Assembly (NCBI GenBank): GCA_027943335.1 | Contig: BSBK01002076.1 | Location: 1,492,001 to 1,556,000 of the forward strand | Direction of reading: 5' to 3' | Source of the DNA: Chamaecyparis obtusa | Lineage: Eukaryota; Streptophyta; Pinopsida; Cupressales; Cupressaceae | DNA length: 64,000 nt | Shown: in pieces, positions 45,281 to 56,039 of the stretch | Numbering within the stretch: position 1 is the stretch's first letter | How the letters are laid out: every line of letters begins with the position of its first letter | The notes under the pieces: generated by a model | Told to the model about the DNA's origin: nothing | Databases searched by the model: none | Seen by the model: only the letters and a program-made list of their open reading frames with translations | Program-made: the position numbers and the translations under genes

Positions 45281-45859
45281 CTATATTAATACAATATGTA
45301 GCGGTTTTCAATCGATGCAGCTAAGTCCATAAAGCCTCGCCGTTTATTTCTTCGCCTTCACTAGTATGACTCCATCCAAAGCAACAGCAAAGGTAAAAAG
45401 AAATCAAAGATCTCGGTTGTCTAAAACCATGAAGAATCAATCCCTCACAAGACGCCTAAAGATCTGAGGTTTGGCTCCTCTATCTGTCCATTCTGGGTCA
45501 GGCCATCTAAAGTTTACTGTTGGAGATCGTAGCCTTAAATGACTTATGAGGGTTGTTGCTTTCTGTAGCTGTATACGTCCATCCGAAGCAAAGTTTCCAA
45601 AACATGCAGCAATACATCAAAACAACTTTCTGGATGATGCTAGTGGGGACTAAATATTTCATAGAAATGAGCTCGGCAGAAATATCTATGAATGGCTTGA
45701 GTGGTAGAAGTAGATTTGAAATCCAAATTCAAACCAAACCATCAGTATTGAAGTAGGCAGAAGTTGCAGTGACCTTGACTGTAGATTGTCAGAAGAGCGC
45801 AGCGGCAAACTGAATAGGAAACGGAAGATGAAAACAGAAAGAAGAATTCAATATCGTGC

Positions 45860-47050
45860 AATCATTGCAATTCCATGCGTAGACATCTGTTTGAGGCATT
45901 CTATACAATAGTTCGAGTGCTATGAAAAATATTTTATACGTTGTTCCAAAGCTTTAGTGTTACCAAAGACAGTGGATACAGGAAAAGGTCGTAGAATTCG
46001 ATTTTATACTTGCTAGTTACATATGCTCGAAAGTTCTAAGACCTTCTTAACAAATTCCTATGTCATTATTGCAATCATTGCATTCCATGAGATGCCATCT
46101 CTTAATGACATTTTCTCAAGCAGTTTGTTGCCATTGTCTGCGCTTTCATATTTTTATCCAAGGCTCCATTTTGGCACATACTGCCAATGATTGTGGAATT
46201 TGGTTTTATGTCTGCCGATTGCATTTCATTGGAAGTTTGAATCCCATTCAACAAAAACACCATATCACCATAGTATTTCCACTCATTATATCCAACAAGA
46301 TCTTTTCCACCAATATGCTTTGATGCATGTTTGCACGCGGATGCAAGGCTCCATGTTCTTGCGCGGGTATTGGAAAAGTTGTGTTATTTTCTTTGAAGTT
46401 TCTGAAGCCTTACTAAAAAGCCATTTGATTGCATATCTGCAGTTCACGCATTCTTTGAGTTGGCATTTTGGTTTTTCGAGGAATTCTGTAATGAGGGCCG
46501 TTGGTTTTCACTATCTTCCACATTTTGTATGTATGTTAAAAGAGCATTTCCCACAACAATATTATCTAACAAGAATCTCTATTCTCAAATTGCTTTGATG
46601 AATATATGTAACCTGTTCCAAAACTGCATTTCTTATTTCAAAGGTTTTAAGAGATTCCTTTCAAAATCAGTTTTGGAAAGTTCTGGAATCATTTTATTGA
46701 ATTCCATGAGATGATATCTATCTGAAGCACTCAATATGCTTTGACTTATGTCTTCAACCTGTTCAAAATAATGTTAGAAAATATGTTTGGAATTTGTCTT
46801 TACGCATGCCGATTGCATGGGTTCAGAACTCCTTCAATAAATCTATTTTTTGGCACATCTTGCAATCATTGCATCCCATGAAAAGACATTTCTTGGCATA
46901 GTTTGTAAAACAATTTGATGTGTTGGCTATGATTTGCATTTGCTTCAAATATTTCTAATGTCCTTTCATCACATTGTACTATGCATACCATTCTGATAGA
47001 TCTTTATGGTCTGATTGAAACCATCATCCAAATTTTTCTTCACGAACAGT
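45860..47050 (-). pseudogene. PPR-protein pseudogene (copy B, longer)
   Basis: Several PPR units can be traced on the minus strand in broken frames. ISWNAMIAIMT appears near 46070-46110 with EFVKKVLEL after it. NKLLEKMSLRDGISWNAM, KPNSTIIGSMCQNGALD (near 46170-46220) and LEQVTYIHQS- and VVGNALLTYI-like text (46500-46620) follow, then a MIPELSKTDFERNLLK unit near 46650-46700. The order and spacing (about 35 codons between units) fit a PLS-type plant PPR protein that would act on organellar transcripts. Stops, frame changes and missing units exclude function. Confidence 0.75.
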
Positions 47051-47086
47051 TACAACCGGTACTTGAAATATGCTTTGATCATGAAG

Positions 47087-47350
47087 GTTGAAAGTGCTCG
47101 AAATTTGAGTATTCTCGACTAAATAAGTTAGAAATGCTCATTTTTTGAGCATTCATACCCTTTTGGTTTTCAGTGCTTGATTTTTGATCATTTAGATTTA
47201 TTTTGGTTTTGAGTGTTTGATTTTTGAGCATTCAAAATCATTTTGGCTTTATTTGCTCAATTTTTGAGCATTTTCAATTACTTTGTTTGTATGTTCTCAA
47301 TCTCAATTTTTGAGCATTTCTAACTCAAAAAGTTAGAATTTTAAGATTTT
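47087..47350. repeat. degenerate minisatellite with TTTTTGAGCATT units
   Basis: At least five units of roughly 45-55 bp contain GCTCAATTTTTGAGCATT or a variant. Each core is a small palindrome (GCTCA...TGAGC), so the array can form repeated hairpins. Confidence 0.7.
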
Positions 47351-47359
47351 TGAGTATTT

Positions 47360-48668
47360 TGAGTGGAAGGAGATAATTTGGACTTTTAATCATATTTCTT
47401 TTGAAATAGCTCATTTTAATGAGAAATAAAAGAAGAATATGTATGAAAAATATTAATTATTTTTAAAAGTAATTTTAATTATTTCTCTTTAAAAATAAAT
47501 AACCTTGATCATAGTTAGCTTAAGAAAAATGAAAAATGTATCAATACGTCCATGATAGAGTTCACAAATGGGCTTTGGGCTATGAACATGAGTACACACA
47601 TCATCAAAACACAGATTTTGAATTTGGTATAAACAATTTAAATTTTGAGTCAACAAACGTCTACGGAACAATAGACTATAACTGGGGACAAGGACTATGA
47701 AGAATGCAGGATGAATCCATAATCTCTACAAAGGTAAATCCATGGGCAATAGGATCAGAAAGGAGACAACATAGGGATTTATTGAAGAAACAAGTGAGGC
47801 AAGCCAAAAATGAGACTTCAACCAAACAAAACTTTCTACCTAAAATATGTACATGGTAAGTGAAGTCTACCTCAAAATAACTCAAAGTGGGTTATGCAAA
47901 CCCATTGATATGTAGAGGAAAGTAGATGCATAACTACAACATTAGTTTGACAAATAAACATAGGAGGAGGTTCTTGGCACCATGTTGGGAAAGACAAATT
48001 ATATAGGGATTGAAATGAACAATAAAGAATAGACACCAAAGTGAACTCAAAACATAATGTGAAATTAAAAGGATGTACAAATTCTCTATGTTATAAATAT
48101 GACCTTGATATGTGAGTACTTCATAACCTATTCTCAATTACATCTTGTTGCATTTAAACATTGAAATTTTAATTAAACTAAGACCCTCTAAGTATTAAAG
48201 TGTTCTTAGCTCATGATAATTTTGTAATCTAAATTTGAAAGATTTGTTTTTCTTTAGATGTTATTTAGTTGAAGGTAGCCTTTGGTACATGTACACATAG
48301 GCTTTAACATGTGTATTTTGAACTATGTCTATGTATGTTTTTTTATTAAAAAAATTAATCAAACATTTTCACATTAAAGTAAGAAATTTTTGTCTATGTT
48401 GGGGCCATATGTTTTACCTTAAGAAAACCTTTTTCTCACATGTAATTTTGATGCTATTTTAGTACTCCTAATCTTTGCTTCAAGTCTATGATTGACTACG
48501 TAGAAAGAATCCTAAACACTTTGAAATGCGTAGATGAATGACATACCATGTTATCATAGACAATAAACAAATTTGCTCCAATAGACAATTTCTTTCACTC
48601 AACTCGAATGCTAATTGTTCATCTTAGATGATGGCATAAATAAACCTTTAGAATAAACTAGACACTAA
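47360..48668. other. unassigned AT-rich sequence
   Basis: Part of the segment present only in copy B. Short minus-strand open frames (47489-48137) show no family signature. Nothing else was recognised. Confidence 0.4.
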
Positions 48669-49623
48669 GACCCCATTTGTTTGTAGAATTGGAATTTGAG
48701 TCAAAATCTAATTATCTCAAAATTAGGTTTTGAAATTTCGATTTTGTATATTCGGAAGATAGTTTGGACCATTTGGTTGACCCGAAAGATAACTAAGACA
48801 ATTCATCTTGTGCGTTTGGTATTCGATTTCAAAATTAGAATTAGAACTTTGAATCGCTTCCTGTTGTTGCTCAGTCCTTTGAATCACTTTCTGTTGTTGC
48901 ATCTGATTTTCTTTTTGTACTGGATGATGAAGAAAAAATCAAAGAAATAAAATCTTTCATGTTAAAAATGGGCTGGAATTTTGCATTTTGCATTTTGCAT
49001 TTGCGTGGGATGACAGGCGGAACAGGATAAGGATATCAACTTCAGGCTTTCGGCCTCTGCGCCACTCTTGCAAATCATACATATTTATGAGCTCCAAGAT
49101 GCTCCTTGTCCAGAAATCCTCCACAAAGCACCGTGGCAATGAAGGAGAACACTTGATACCGCCATTAACCATCTTCGGAAGATTACCCACCTGCCCAGCA
49201 GGAGAAAAGCACATTGCAGCACAAATATTGTGTCTCTCAGCCGATCTAGCCCATCATGCAAATGTAGAATATTAGATCCCAGCTTTAGAGTTTTAACCAG
49301 AAACAACACAATGCACATAGTCACCACCAGTCCAGTCGATGAGCTCAACACTGATCTGGCAATGGCATATTGAGGCTGAGAAGCACGATACAGAAGACAC
49401 CGATCCAACCAGACAATTAATTGGGGCTCATAAAAATCCAAAACCTGAATATGATTTCAAATTCCACCTATTGGATGGGAAGATAGTAATGCTCATTTTG
49501 GTGCCAAAATCAGATTTTGGTCTCAAAACCCAAATTGCAATTTAAGGTCCCAAACAATGAATTCAGCTCAAAACCTGAAAATCCACTGCCAATTCCAGTC
49601 ATCTTCCAGCAAACAAATGGGCC
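48669..49623. mobile_element. Harbinger-like non-autonomous element carrying GC-richer sequence
   Basis: The left end GACCCCATTTGTTTG and the reverse complement of the right end, GGCCCATTTGTTTG, match with one gap and one change. TAA flanks both sides (48666-48668 and 49624-49626), as PIF/Harbinger elements prefer. Subterminal CAAAATT and AAAACC motifs recur. The centre (about 48985-49440) is GC-richer, with two overlapping open frames on the minus strand (118 and 85 codons). Neither resembles a DDE transposase. It may be a captured gene fragment. Confidence 0.65.
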
Positions 49624-50725
49624 TAAGGGTTTATGTACCTGATCATTACTATCCAGACATGCACTTTTGTTATGCTTTGAAAATTGCCCGTCTTGGCTGG
49701 TCATCGCTTGTTTGAGTTTCACCAACCCCCATAGTAGAACACATGGTCCACCTAATACTTTAAGTCTCCAGGGTAATCTACACCTGTCATAACTAGTTAG
49801 GTGTTATTGAGGTTGGTCAAAAAGGTCTGCATAGCTTTACTGACTATCGAGCCCAGGTACGCTCTAGTTGCTGGCGGCAGCAGCTTTTAATACAGCGGGC
49901 AGGAAATTGACGTCAGTCATTGATTTGCCAATGCGATCAACACTAACCATCGTTCTTTGTGAGATGGGTGGAAATTAGGTGGCTTGCATGTGAGTTAATT
50001 TGTTCCAGATCAGTGATGATAGAGGCCCATCACAAGCAACATTCAACTGTTGTTACACGTTTATGCCCATCCATTGGCCATTTTCAATCATTTGTATTTT
50101 GTAGCGAGTTCTTTTCAGTAGATAGGGCCTTAGAAAACTTGGAATACGAGGATTCCTAGGGTCACTATGAAGTGTAGGATCTACAGCACGTTTTTGTTTA
50201 GACTTGAGCTACCGACTACAAGCACATGAGGTAAACTAAACGAACCCTATTTTAAATTTGACCTGAATGATGGAGCTTGTAAAGTAGATTGTTTCATTTT
50301 CAAAATTATGATAGGTGAAAGCAAGGCTAGATTGTAAGAAATGCTTAGTGATTGTCAAATAAATTCACCATATGATAAATTGGGTGTATGATTTGAATTC
50401 AATCTAAAGTTGTATTTCTTTAGGCTGTTATGAGTTATATGTTCAACATTATTGCTAGTAATTTGTTTGAATTGGATTAAATGTTTATAGTTAGTACTTT
50501 TTTTAAGTGAAAGTTGATGTTTGGTTTGATTTTTGTTTATACATTTGAAGACTTTGAATTGGAAAATATGATTTGTATGAACAAATTTCAAACAAGTAGA
50601 GATTTGCCAATTCAAATGATTAAAAGTAATTATACATATTTCATTCTATTATGCCATCACATTTTGAAATTATCTTTTTTTTCTTGGTTTTCTATTTTGA
50701 ATTAAAAAATTGAATATTGTTTGTT

Positions 50726-51493
50726 TTTGATAGATAAAAGAAGCAAGAGGGTGCTGGCCCATGGAACAGAATGACTAGAAGCACATTAAGAGCATATTAA
50801 TGGCACTAGTCTAGAGCATTCATCAGTAGTTTGTCAGCAGAAAAACCAAAGTCTAGTCTGCCTCTATAAAAAATTAAAAAAATAGTTCTTTTCTAAAAAC
50901 TCGAACCAAAGTATCTTAAGCAAATAGTAGCAAACATATTAACAGTATCGTGCCACGTAGGGCTAGACTAGGAACTAGACAGATTAACCTCAAAACATGA
51001 AAGCAGCATAGAAAAACTAGGGCTAGCATGCCCAATAAAAAATAAGAACCTCATGACAGCAGCAACAACTAAGATCTCCTACCCAGATGTTTGGACATCA
51101 AGGTCGTCGCCCACTCTTCCTGCAAGAACGGGAAGAGGTCTTTGTTGTCTTCGTCTGCCTCCAATTTGCCACCAACCAACTTTTCCTACACAATGCAGAG
51201 GGTCACAGCCAAAGCATGCATGACCTTGAGGGAAAACTTGTTAGTATCCATGATGCAGTTTTTGATGTCCTGGATGTCTTGTTTGATGCCTAATATCTCA
51301 TTGTCCAGTTCTGAGAACTTCAGTTTAAGGGAGCCCTTAAACCTGTCATTACCATCAAGAGACACAAAGTTGTGCTCAGTAGTGGGGGACTTGATTTGTT
51401 GATCATGGGGGGAAGCCGGGGGCGAGGTAGTGCTTCGGGGAATCTCCATGGTTTGTCGAGGGTTTAGGGAGGAGTGGTGCATGTCCTATGCGA
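50726..51493 (-). mobile_element. retroposon insertion with 13 bp target duplication
   Basis: AATATTGTTTGTT is repeated at 50713-50725 and 51494-51506, and copy A lacks the segment. On the minus strand it begins near an ORF opening MEIPRSTTSPPASPHDQQ, followed by a coiled-coil-like stretch (FSELDNEILGIKQDIQDIK), and ends with a short A-rich TCTATCAAA. The long, variable duplication and A-rich 3' end fit target-primed reverse transcription by LINE machinery. It may be a deleted LINE with an ORF1-like start or a processed gene fragment. Confidence 0.75.
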
Positions 51494-52035
51494 AATATTG
51501 TTTGTTGTATAAATGATGTTTTACCATATATAAAGTATATTTATATAGACATCTAAAAATGACTAATGCATCTTTATCATTTCAACCCTAGCATTACTCT
51601 TTTGGGCTTTATTAATTAAATAAATTTTAATTCTTTAATTATTTTAATTTGTTATAATAATTAAATAATTTTTAATTATTTCATTATCCTTTTCTATCTA
51701 TAATTAATGAACTATGTTTATTTAATTAATTTTAACATTTATCCTAATATTATGAAAATAATTTTGTTATTTAATTAATTCCCCATTTTAAATAAATAAA
51801 AATAATAAAAATTATTATTTCTCGATGCACTGGCACCTCATCTTATTGTTACATCTTATAAATGTTAGAGTAATTAGGTGACTCCACAAAACCCCCAAGA
51901 TCATTTGAAGACAAAAAGTACTTCCACAAAGAGTGAATGACAAGATAGATTTCTTCAACAATGCTAGACTAATTCAACTGATAATTGAGCATAAAAAATG
52001 GGTGTTACAAGAGATGTTGCTTACATAAACAAGGT

Positions 52036-52420
52036 GATGAGGTAGAATGAAAACTCGTCTTGATATAATTTTAATTTTTACGTGGCCAGAATTCTTAATG
52101 GGACATCTATTATGATGAGTTTCTAGATTATCGCCTAGGATTTCACTAACTTAAGTTCTAAGTAAGCTTAAGACATGAATAGGTTCCCACAAATAACTAG
52201 TTAAACAATAACCTTATTCACACTAAAAAAACCCTCTTGAGTGCAACTTAGGGAGAATATTAGTATGTAATATGAATGCAAGATGTGATATGACCATGAA
52301 AACTAGGCTATGTTAGGTACCCATGTACAATGCAAATGTAATGTATTGATCATATTATTAAATATGCCTAACAAAGTTGTAGAATAGGGTAAGTGCACAA
52401 AGACGGGGGACAAAAAGAGG

Positions 52421-52454
<34 letters not shown>

Positions 52455-52641
52455 CAGCAAAATCTAAACTTCGACGAGAAAATCAAAATAGTTACACTCA
52501 AAATTTAACAATGTGAAAAAAAAAGTGTTTTATTACTCTAAATCTAGTTTCTGAAATATAAAAAGAATTTAAAAAATTGGTTGAGATTATTGGCCTCAAA
52601 GATAGAACAAAGAGGCCTTATTTTTCACCAAAAATATACAT
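52036..52641. other. extra segment in copy B
   Basis: Absent from copy A at 5004/5005. No clear target duplication, terminal repeat or coding motif. It contains the (AT)10(AC)7 tract, so it is either a small unidentified insertion or a deletion in copy A. Confidence 0.55.
52421..52454. repeat. compound microsatellite (AT)10(AC)7
   Basis: Direct read of ATATAT followed by ACACAC without interruption. Confidence 0.95.
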
Positions 52642-53493
52642 AGTGTCTAGTGTGCTCTCCCTAAAATGTGGATTTTTTTTTTCAAAATTTTAATCACTTA
52701 ATTGAGAAGTTAGCTAACATAATGTAGTTTATCATAGATTTTGTTGCTAAATTTTTATATGAACATATGCTTTTTAACAAATTTTTTAAGTGGGCATATC
52801 TTGAAAATGTAAAATTTGAGCATGCCCCCCAGCCCAAAGAAATTTAAAAAACTAATAAAAAATCTACTTTTTTTCTAGGTGTGTAAATAGAATCTAGCCT
52901 CTAAAATTATAGTTTTAAATTTTTTTTGACAAATAAGCCAAAATCTATCTTTGAAAAACTACACTTTGGTTTTCAACACAAAACGAACCTACTTACAAAA
53001 TAAATTAGAGATGGAAAACTTAACGTAATCAAAATTCAAAATAGATTATATGATTAGAAAGAAAACAAAAAGATCAAAAACGTCACGATATCTAATTTTG
53101 TCAATGTTGAACCATGTGCAAACTTAAAGGAGAGAACATATAAAAATATGTGTATTTTTTTTTATTTTTACTAAAAAAATATCTCAAACTTGTTAGAGTC
53201 ATCCAAGCCTAACAATTGGTATCTCCAAGAAAATCAATAAGGAACATGTTGTATAGGGCATGCATTGTATATGAAGTTTTCCATATGTGGCATACACCAT
53301 AGTAAAGAAATGCTCTCTATATGTCACTTTCCATATGTCTAACATAGTTACTTTGTATCTATTTTTATGCCTCCCAACTTCACTAAAATATAGACTTTAG
53401 GGTTTTGTTCTATTGTGTGCACCTCTCCATCCTTGTTTCATTACCAATCTCCCTATATCATCCTCCATTCATCCCAATCCTCTATGTGATTGC

Positions 53494-54948
53494 ATATGAG
53501 TTTAATGTTTTTAACTATGTGAAGCATTCAAATTACTACATGTTTTGCTTCACATCAAATTGAAACTGATAGAATATATCCTATCAAAAACATTGGATAA
53601 AACAAATATAGGTATTGAGAATATTTTGATGAGAATCTCTATTTCAAGAATGGATTTTAGCAAGAACATTTATAAGACTTTCTTATGTTCATTTTTTAAC
53701 AAAGGCTTACTTTCTAAAGAAAATCTATTTTCATGTAGATAAAATGGGGTTAATATCCAATTAAAAATATGTTTTTGGAGATCAAATATCTTTAAGAATA
53801 TTTTTTAAAGTATATATTTCTAATTTTTATATGAACTTCTAGGATTTTATTAGCTTTTAAAAGATTTATTTGGGTCATTTCAAGGATTTTAATTCAAATT
53901 GAGAGAAAAAAGTTAACACTTGAGAATTGGCTTGAAGCAAGCAAAAATCCAAATCTTATTTTTTCAAAAAGATAAAGCAGGTATGTTGTGAAACGTTCAA
54001 TGGAGAAAAAGAAAACACAAAATTTCCAAACAGAAAACTACAAATCATTAACTAGAAACCATCAGAACACAAGAAAATACATACATTGATTATTGTTTAT
54101 GAAAAAAATGTCAACTCTACTATATTTATACATCTTTCACACAATTTTTTTATTTTCCCTAAAATAAAACACATACTTCCTAAAAACTCTAAAAAATACT
54201 AGTATATATTAATGTCATAAGAAAAATAAAATTTACAATTATTTTCTATCTGAAAGTAATTACTATAATAATCTAAATCCTAACATATGATAATAATGAT
54301 TAATCTATTCGTTAAATATTAAAAAAATATGACAATAAGTGATTAAACTCATGATAATTCATATTACAAAAGCTACATTTATAAGTATTTATAGTTCTTA
54401 GTTGTAAATTTTTTAAAAATTGTTTAGAAATAATAAAAAATCATATTTAAATTATATTTATTATATATTAGGCATAAATATAAAGAATTCTATATTAGAT
54501 TATATTTTAACTATTAATGAATAATTCATATTATTTAAATTCTATTACATATTTTTATTAAAAAATTATTACTGAAAAATTTATTAAATAAGTATTAATT
54601 ATTATATAGTATATTGTATTTAAATTATTAATAGACAATTCATATATATTGGGAACCAACTTAATAGGAGACAATATTATTCTTAAGTATGAGAAACTAA
54701 CCTTAAAGTGAATTATGTAATGACTAAATGACCTATTTCTTGAATCATATGTAATTTCCTCTTACAAATTGGTTCAATATTTGGCTCAACAGATCACCAA
54801 AATGTATTAATAACCTTCATTATTTTCTACTTGTAAATGTACAATAATATATTTCATAAATATGGTGTAATACCTCTCATAAATTTACAATAGTTCCATT
54901 CATAGATCTGGTACAAATAACTTATGTTTTTGCTCTTCTATGTGGACA

Positions 54949-54952
<4 letters not shown>
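53494..54952. other. very AT-rich unassigned sequence
   Basis: No coding or element signature. 54130-54650 is almost entirely A/T with many short TTATTA palindromes. Confidence 0.5.

Positions 54953-55040
<88 letters not shown>
54953..55040. repeat. (TC)44 microsatellite
   Basis: Uninterrupted TC dinucleotides for 88 bp. The Arg-Glu and Ser-Leu open frames across it are artefacts of the repeat. Confidence 0.97.
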
Positions 55041-55043
<3 letters not shown>

Positions 55044-55086
55044 GGATTGGGCACTCCACACAATCACATCTCCTAAATTTTCTCCT

Positions 55087-55510
55087 CTACTTAGTGCTTC
55101 CCTTTTTTCCTCCAATGTTGCTTCCCCACCTCCTCTTCGAAGTGAGTTGGAGTTGTCTAATGATTACTTTGTGTTCCTCTCTTAGGTCTCTTCTCTCTAC
55201 CATGGCTTCTTGGCCATTTCTAATAAAAAAATAAAGCATTGGAGTTATAGAATTTGACTTATCACCAGCCAATGCATTCACCCTATACTTTCTATAGAAT
55301 TTTATAAAATTAATTTGTGCATAATTTGAAATCATCACATTCCATTGGATGACATTTATTTGTTGATGAAACCTATCAAACAATTCATCTGTCCATACTT
55401 CTACATATTAAAAGTACAATATCTAAAAAATGTTTTCTTGCATCATGCTTTGATGGATGTTTAGGAGCCAAGGATAGACATAACTTTCTTATCACAAATG
55501 AATACTGATC
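55087..55510 (-). pseudogene. PPR-protein pseudogene fragment (third site)
   Basis: The minus strand gives a decayed HQSIMQE-like helix, then a VxNMYVKYGRMNE-like unit and the clear ELFDRFHQQINVIQWNVMISNYAQ. This is the boundary of two PPR motifs (WNVMISxYAQ is highly typical). It needs two frame changes and contains stops. It sits beside the microsatellite, outside the A/B direct repeat. Confidence 0.7.
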
Positions 55511-55711
55511 TTTTTTTTCAATTACCTAGAAAATCCTAAATATTAATTTCCCAAAGAACACTACTAGAAAATAGATAACTTATAGCCTTGGGAGTAAAGT
55601 TATTGAAAACCCTAATTTTGCAACACTTCAATATTTCTACTCTAATTTTGAAAAAAAATTAGAAGTACATACTCTTCAATGATCTCCTCCAAAATGTATT
55701 GGAGTAATATT

Positions 55712-56026
55712 TGTTAACCAATTTACTCCTTATCTAAGTTTACTTACATCAACTAATAAATGAATTAGATAGATATCTTTGAGTCAAATTTCAATTCTAT
55801 CATATCCTAGAGGATAATATAGAGTTCTATCAAAACTCTACTTTGTCTAGGTTGAAACACTTGTGTCTCAACCCTATCCTTTCTTTCTTCTAGATCTTGC
55901 CTATTTAAGGAGAGCCTCTGTATGTTTATTCTCACCTCAAATCAATGCAATCTAATGTTGAATACTTCTCTCCTCTGGTGGATGTCCAGTGACTAGGTTC
56001 TGGGTATAGGATAGTTTATCCTAACA
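55712..56026 (+). repeat. possible short LTR of another copia element
   Basis: Starts TGTTAACCAA, contains a CTATTTAAGG box near 55910 and ends TATCCTAACA. AGTATTAGAGCC follows at 56028-56039, resembling an initiator-tRNA primer site with two changes. No second LTR was found, and the sequence to the right shows no clear gag. Confidence 0.45.
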
Positions 56027-56039
56027 TAGTATTAGAGCC

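Larger units (their letters stand above)
46625..53493. repeat. copy B of the long direct repeat, with three extra segments
   Basis: Collinear with 2908-5858. The extra segments are about 47115-49660 (contains a Harbinger-like element), 50726-51493 (retroposon with a 13 bp target duplication) and about 52036-52641. The copies diverge enough that small substitutions and indels are visible in every line, so the duplication is old. Confidence 0.8.

Noticed and set aside
47489..48137. Three short minus-strand frames as a split gene
   Set aside because: Different frames, no splice logic and no family signature.
50355..50705. Open frames at 50355-50705 as a gene
   Set aside because: Lie within the A/B repeat, are not conserved as frames in copy A, and lack motifs.
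54900..55185. Arg-Glu and Ser-Leu dipeptide-repeat proteins
   Set aside because: Direct translation of the (TC)44 microsatellite.
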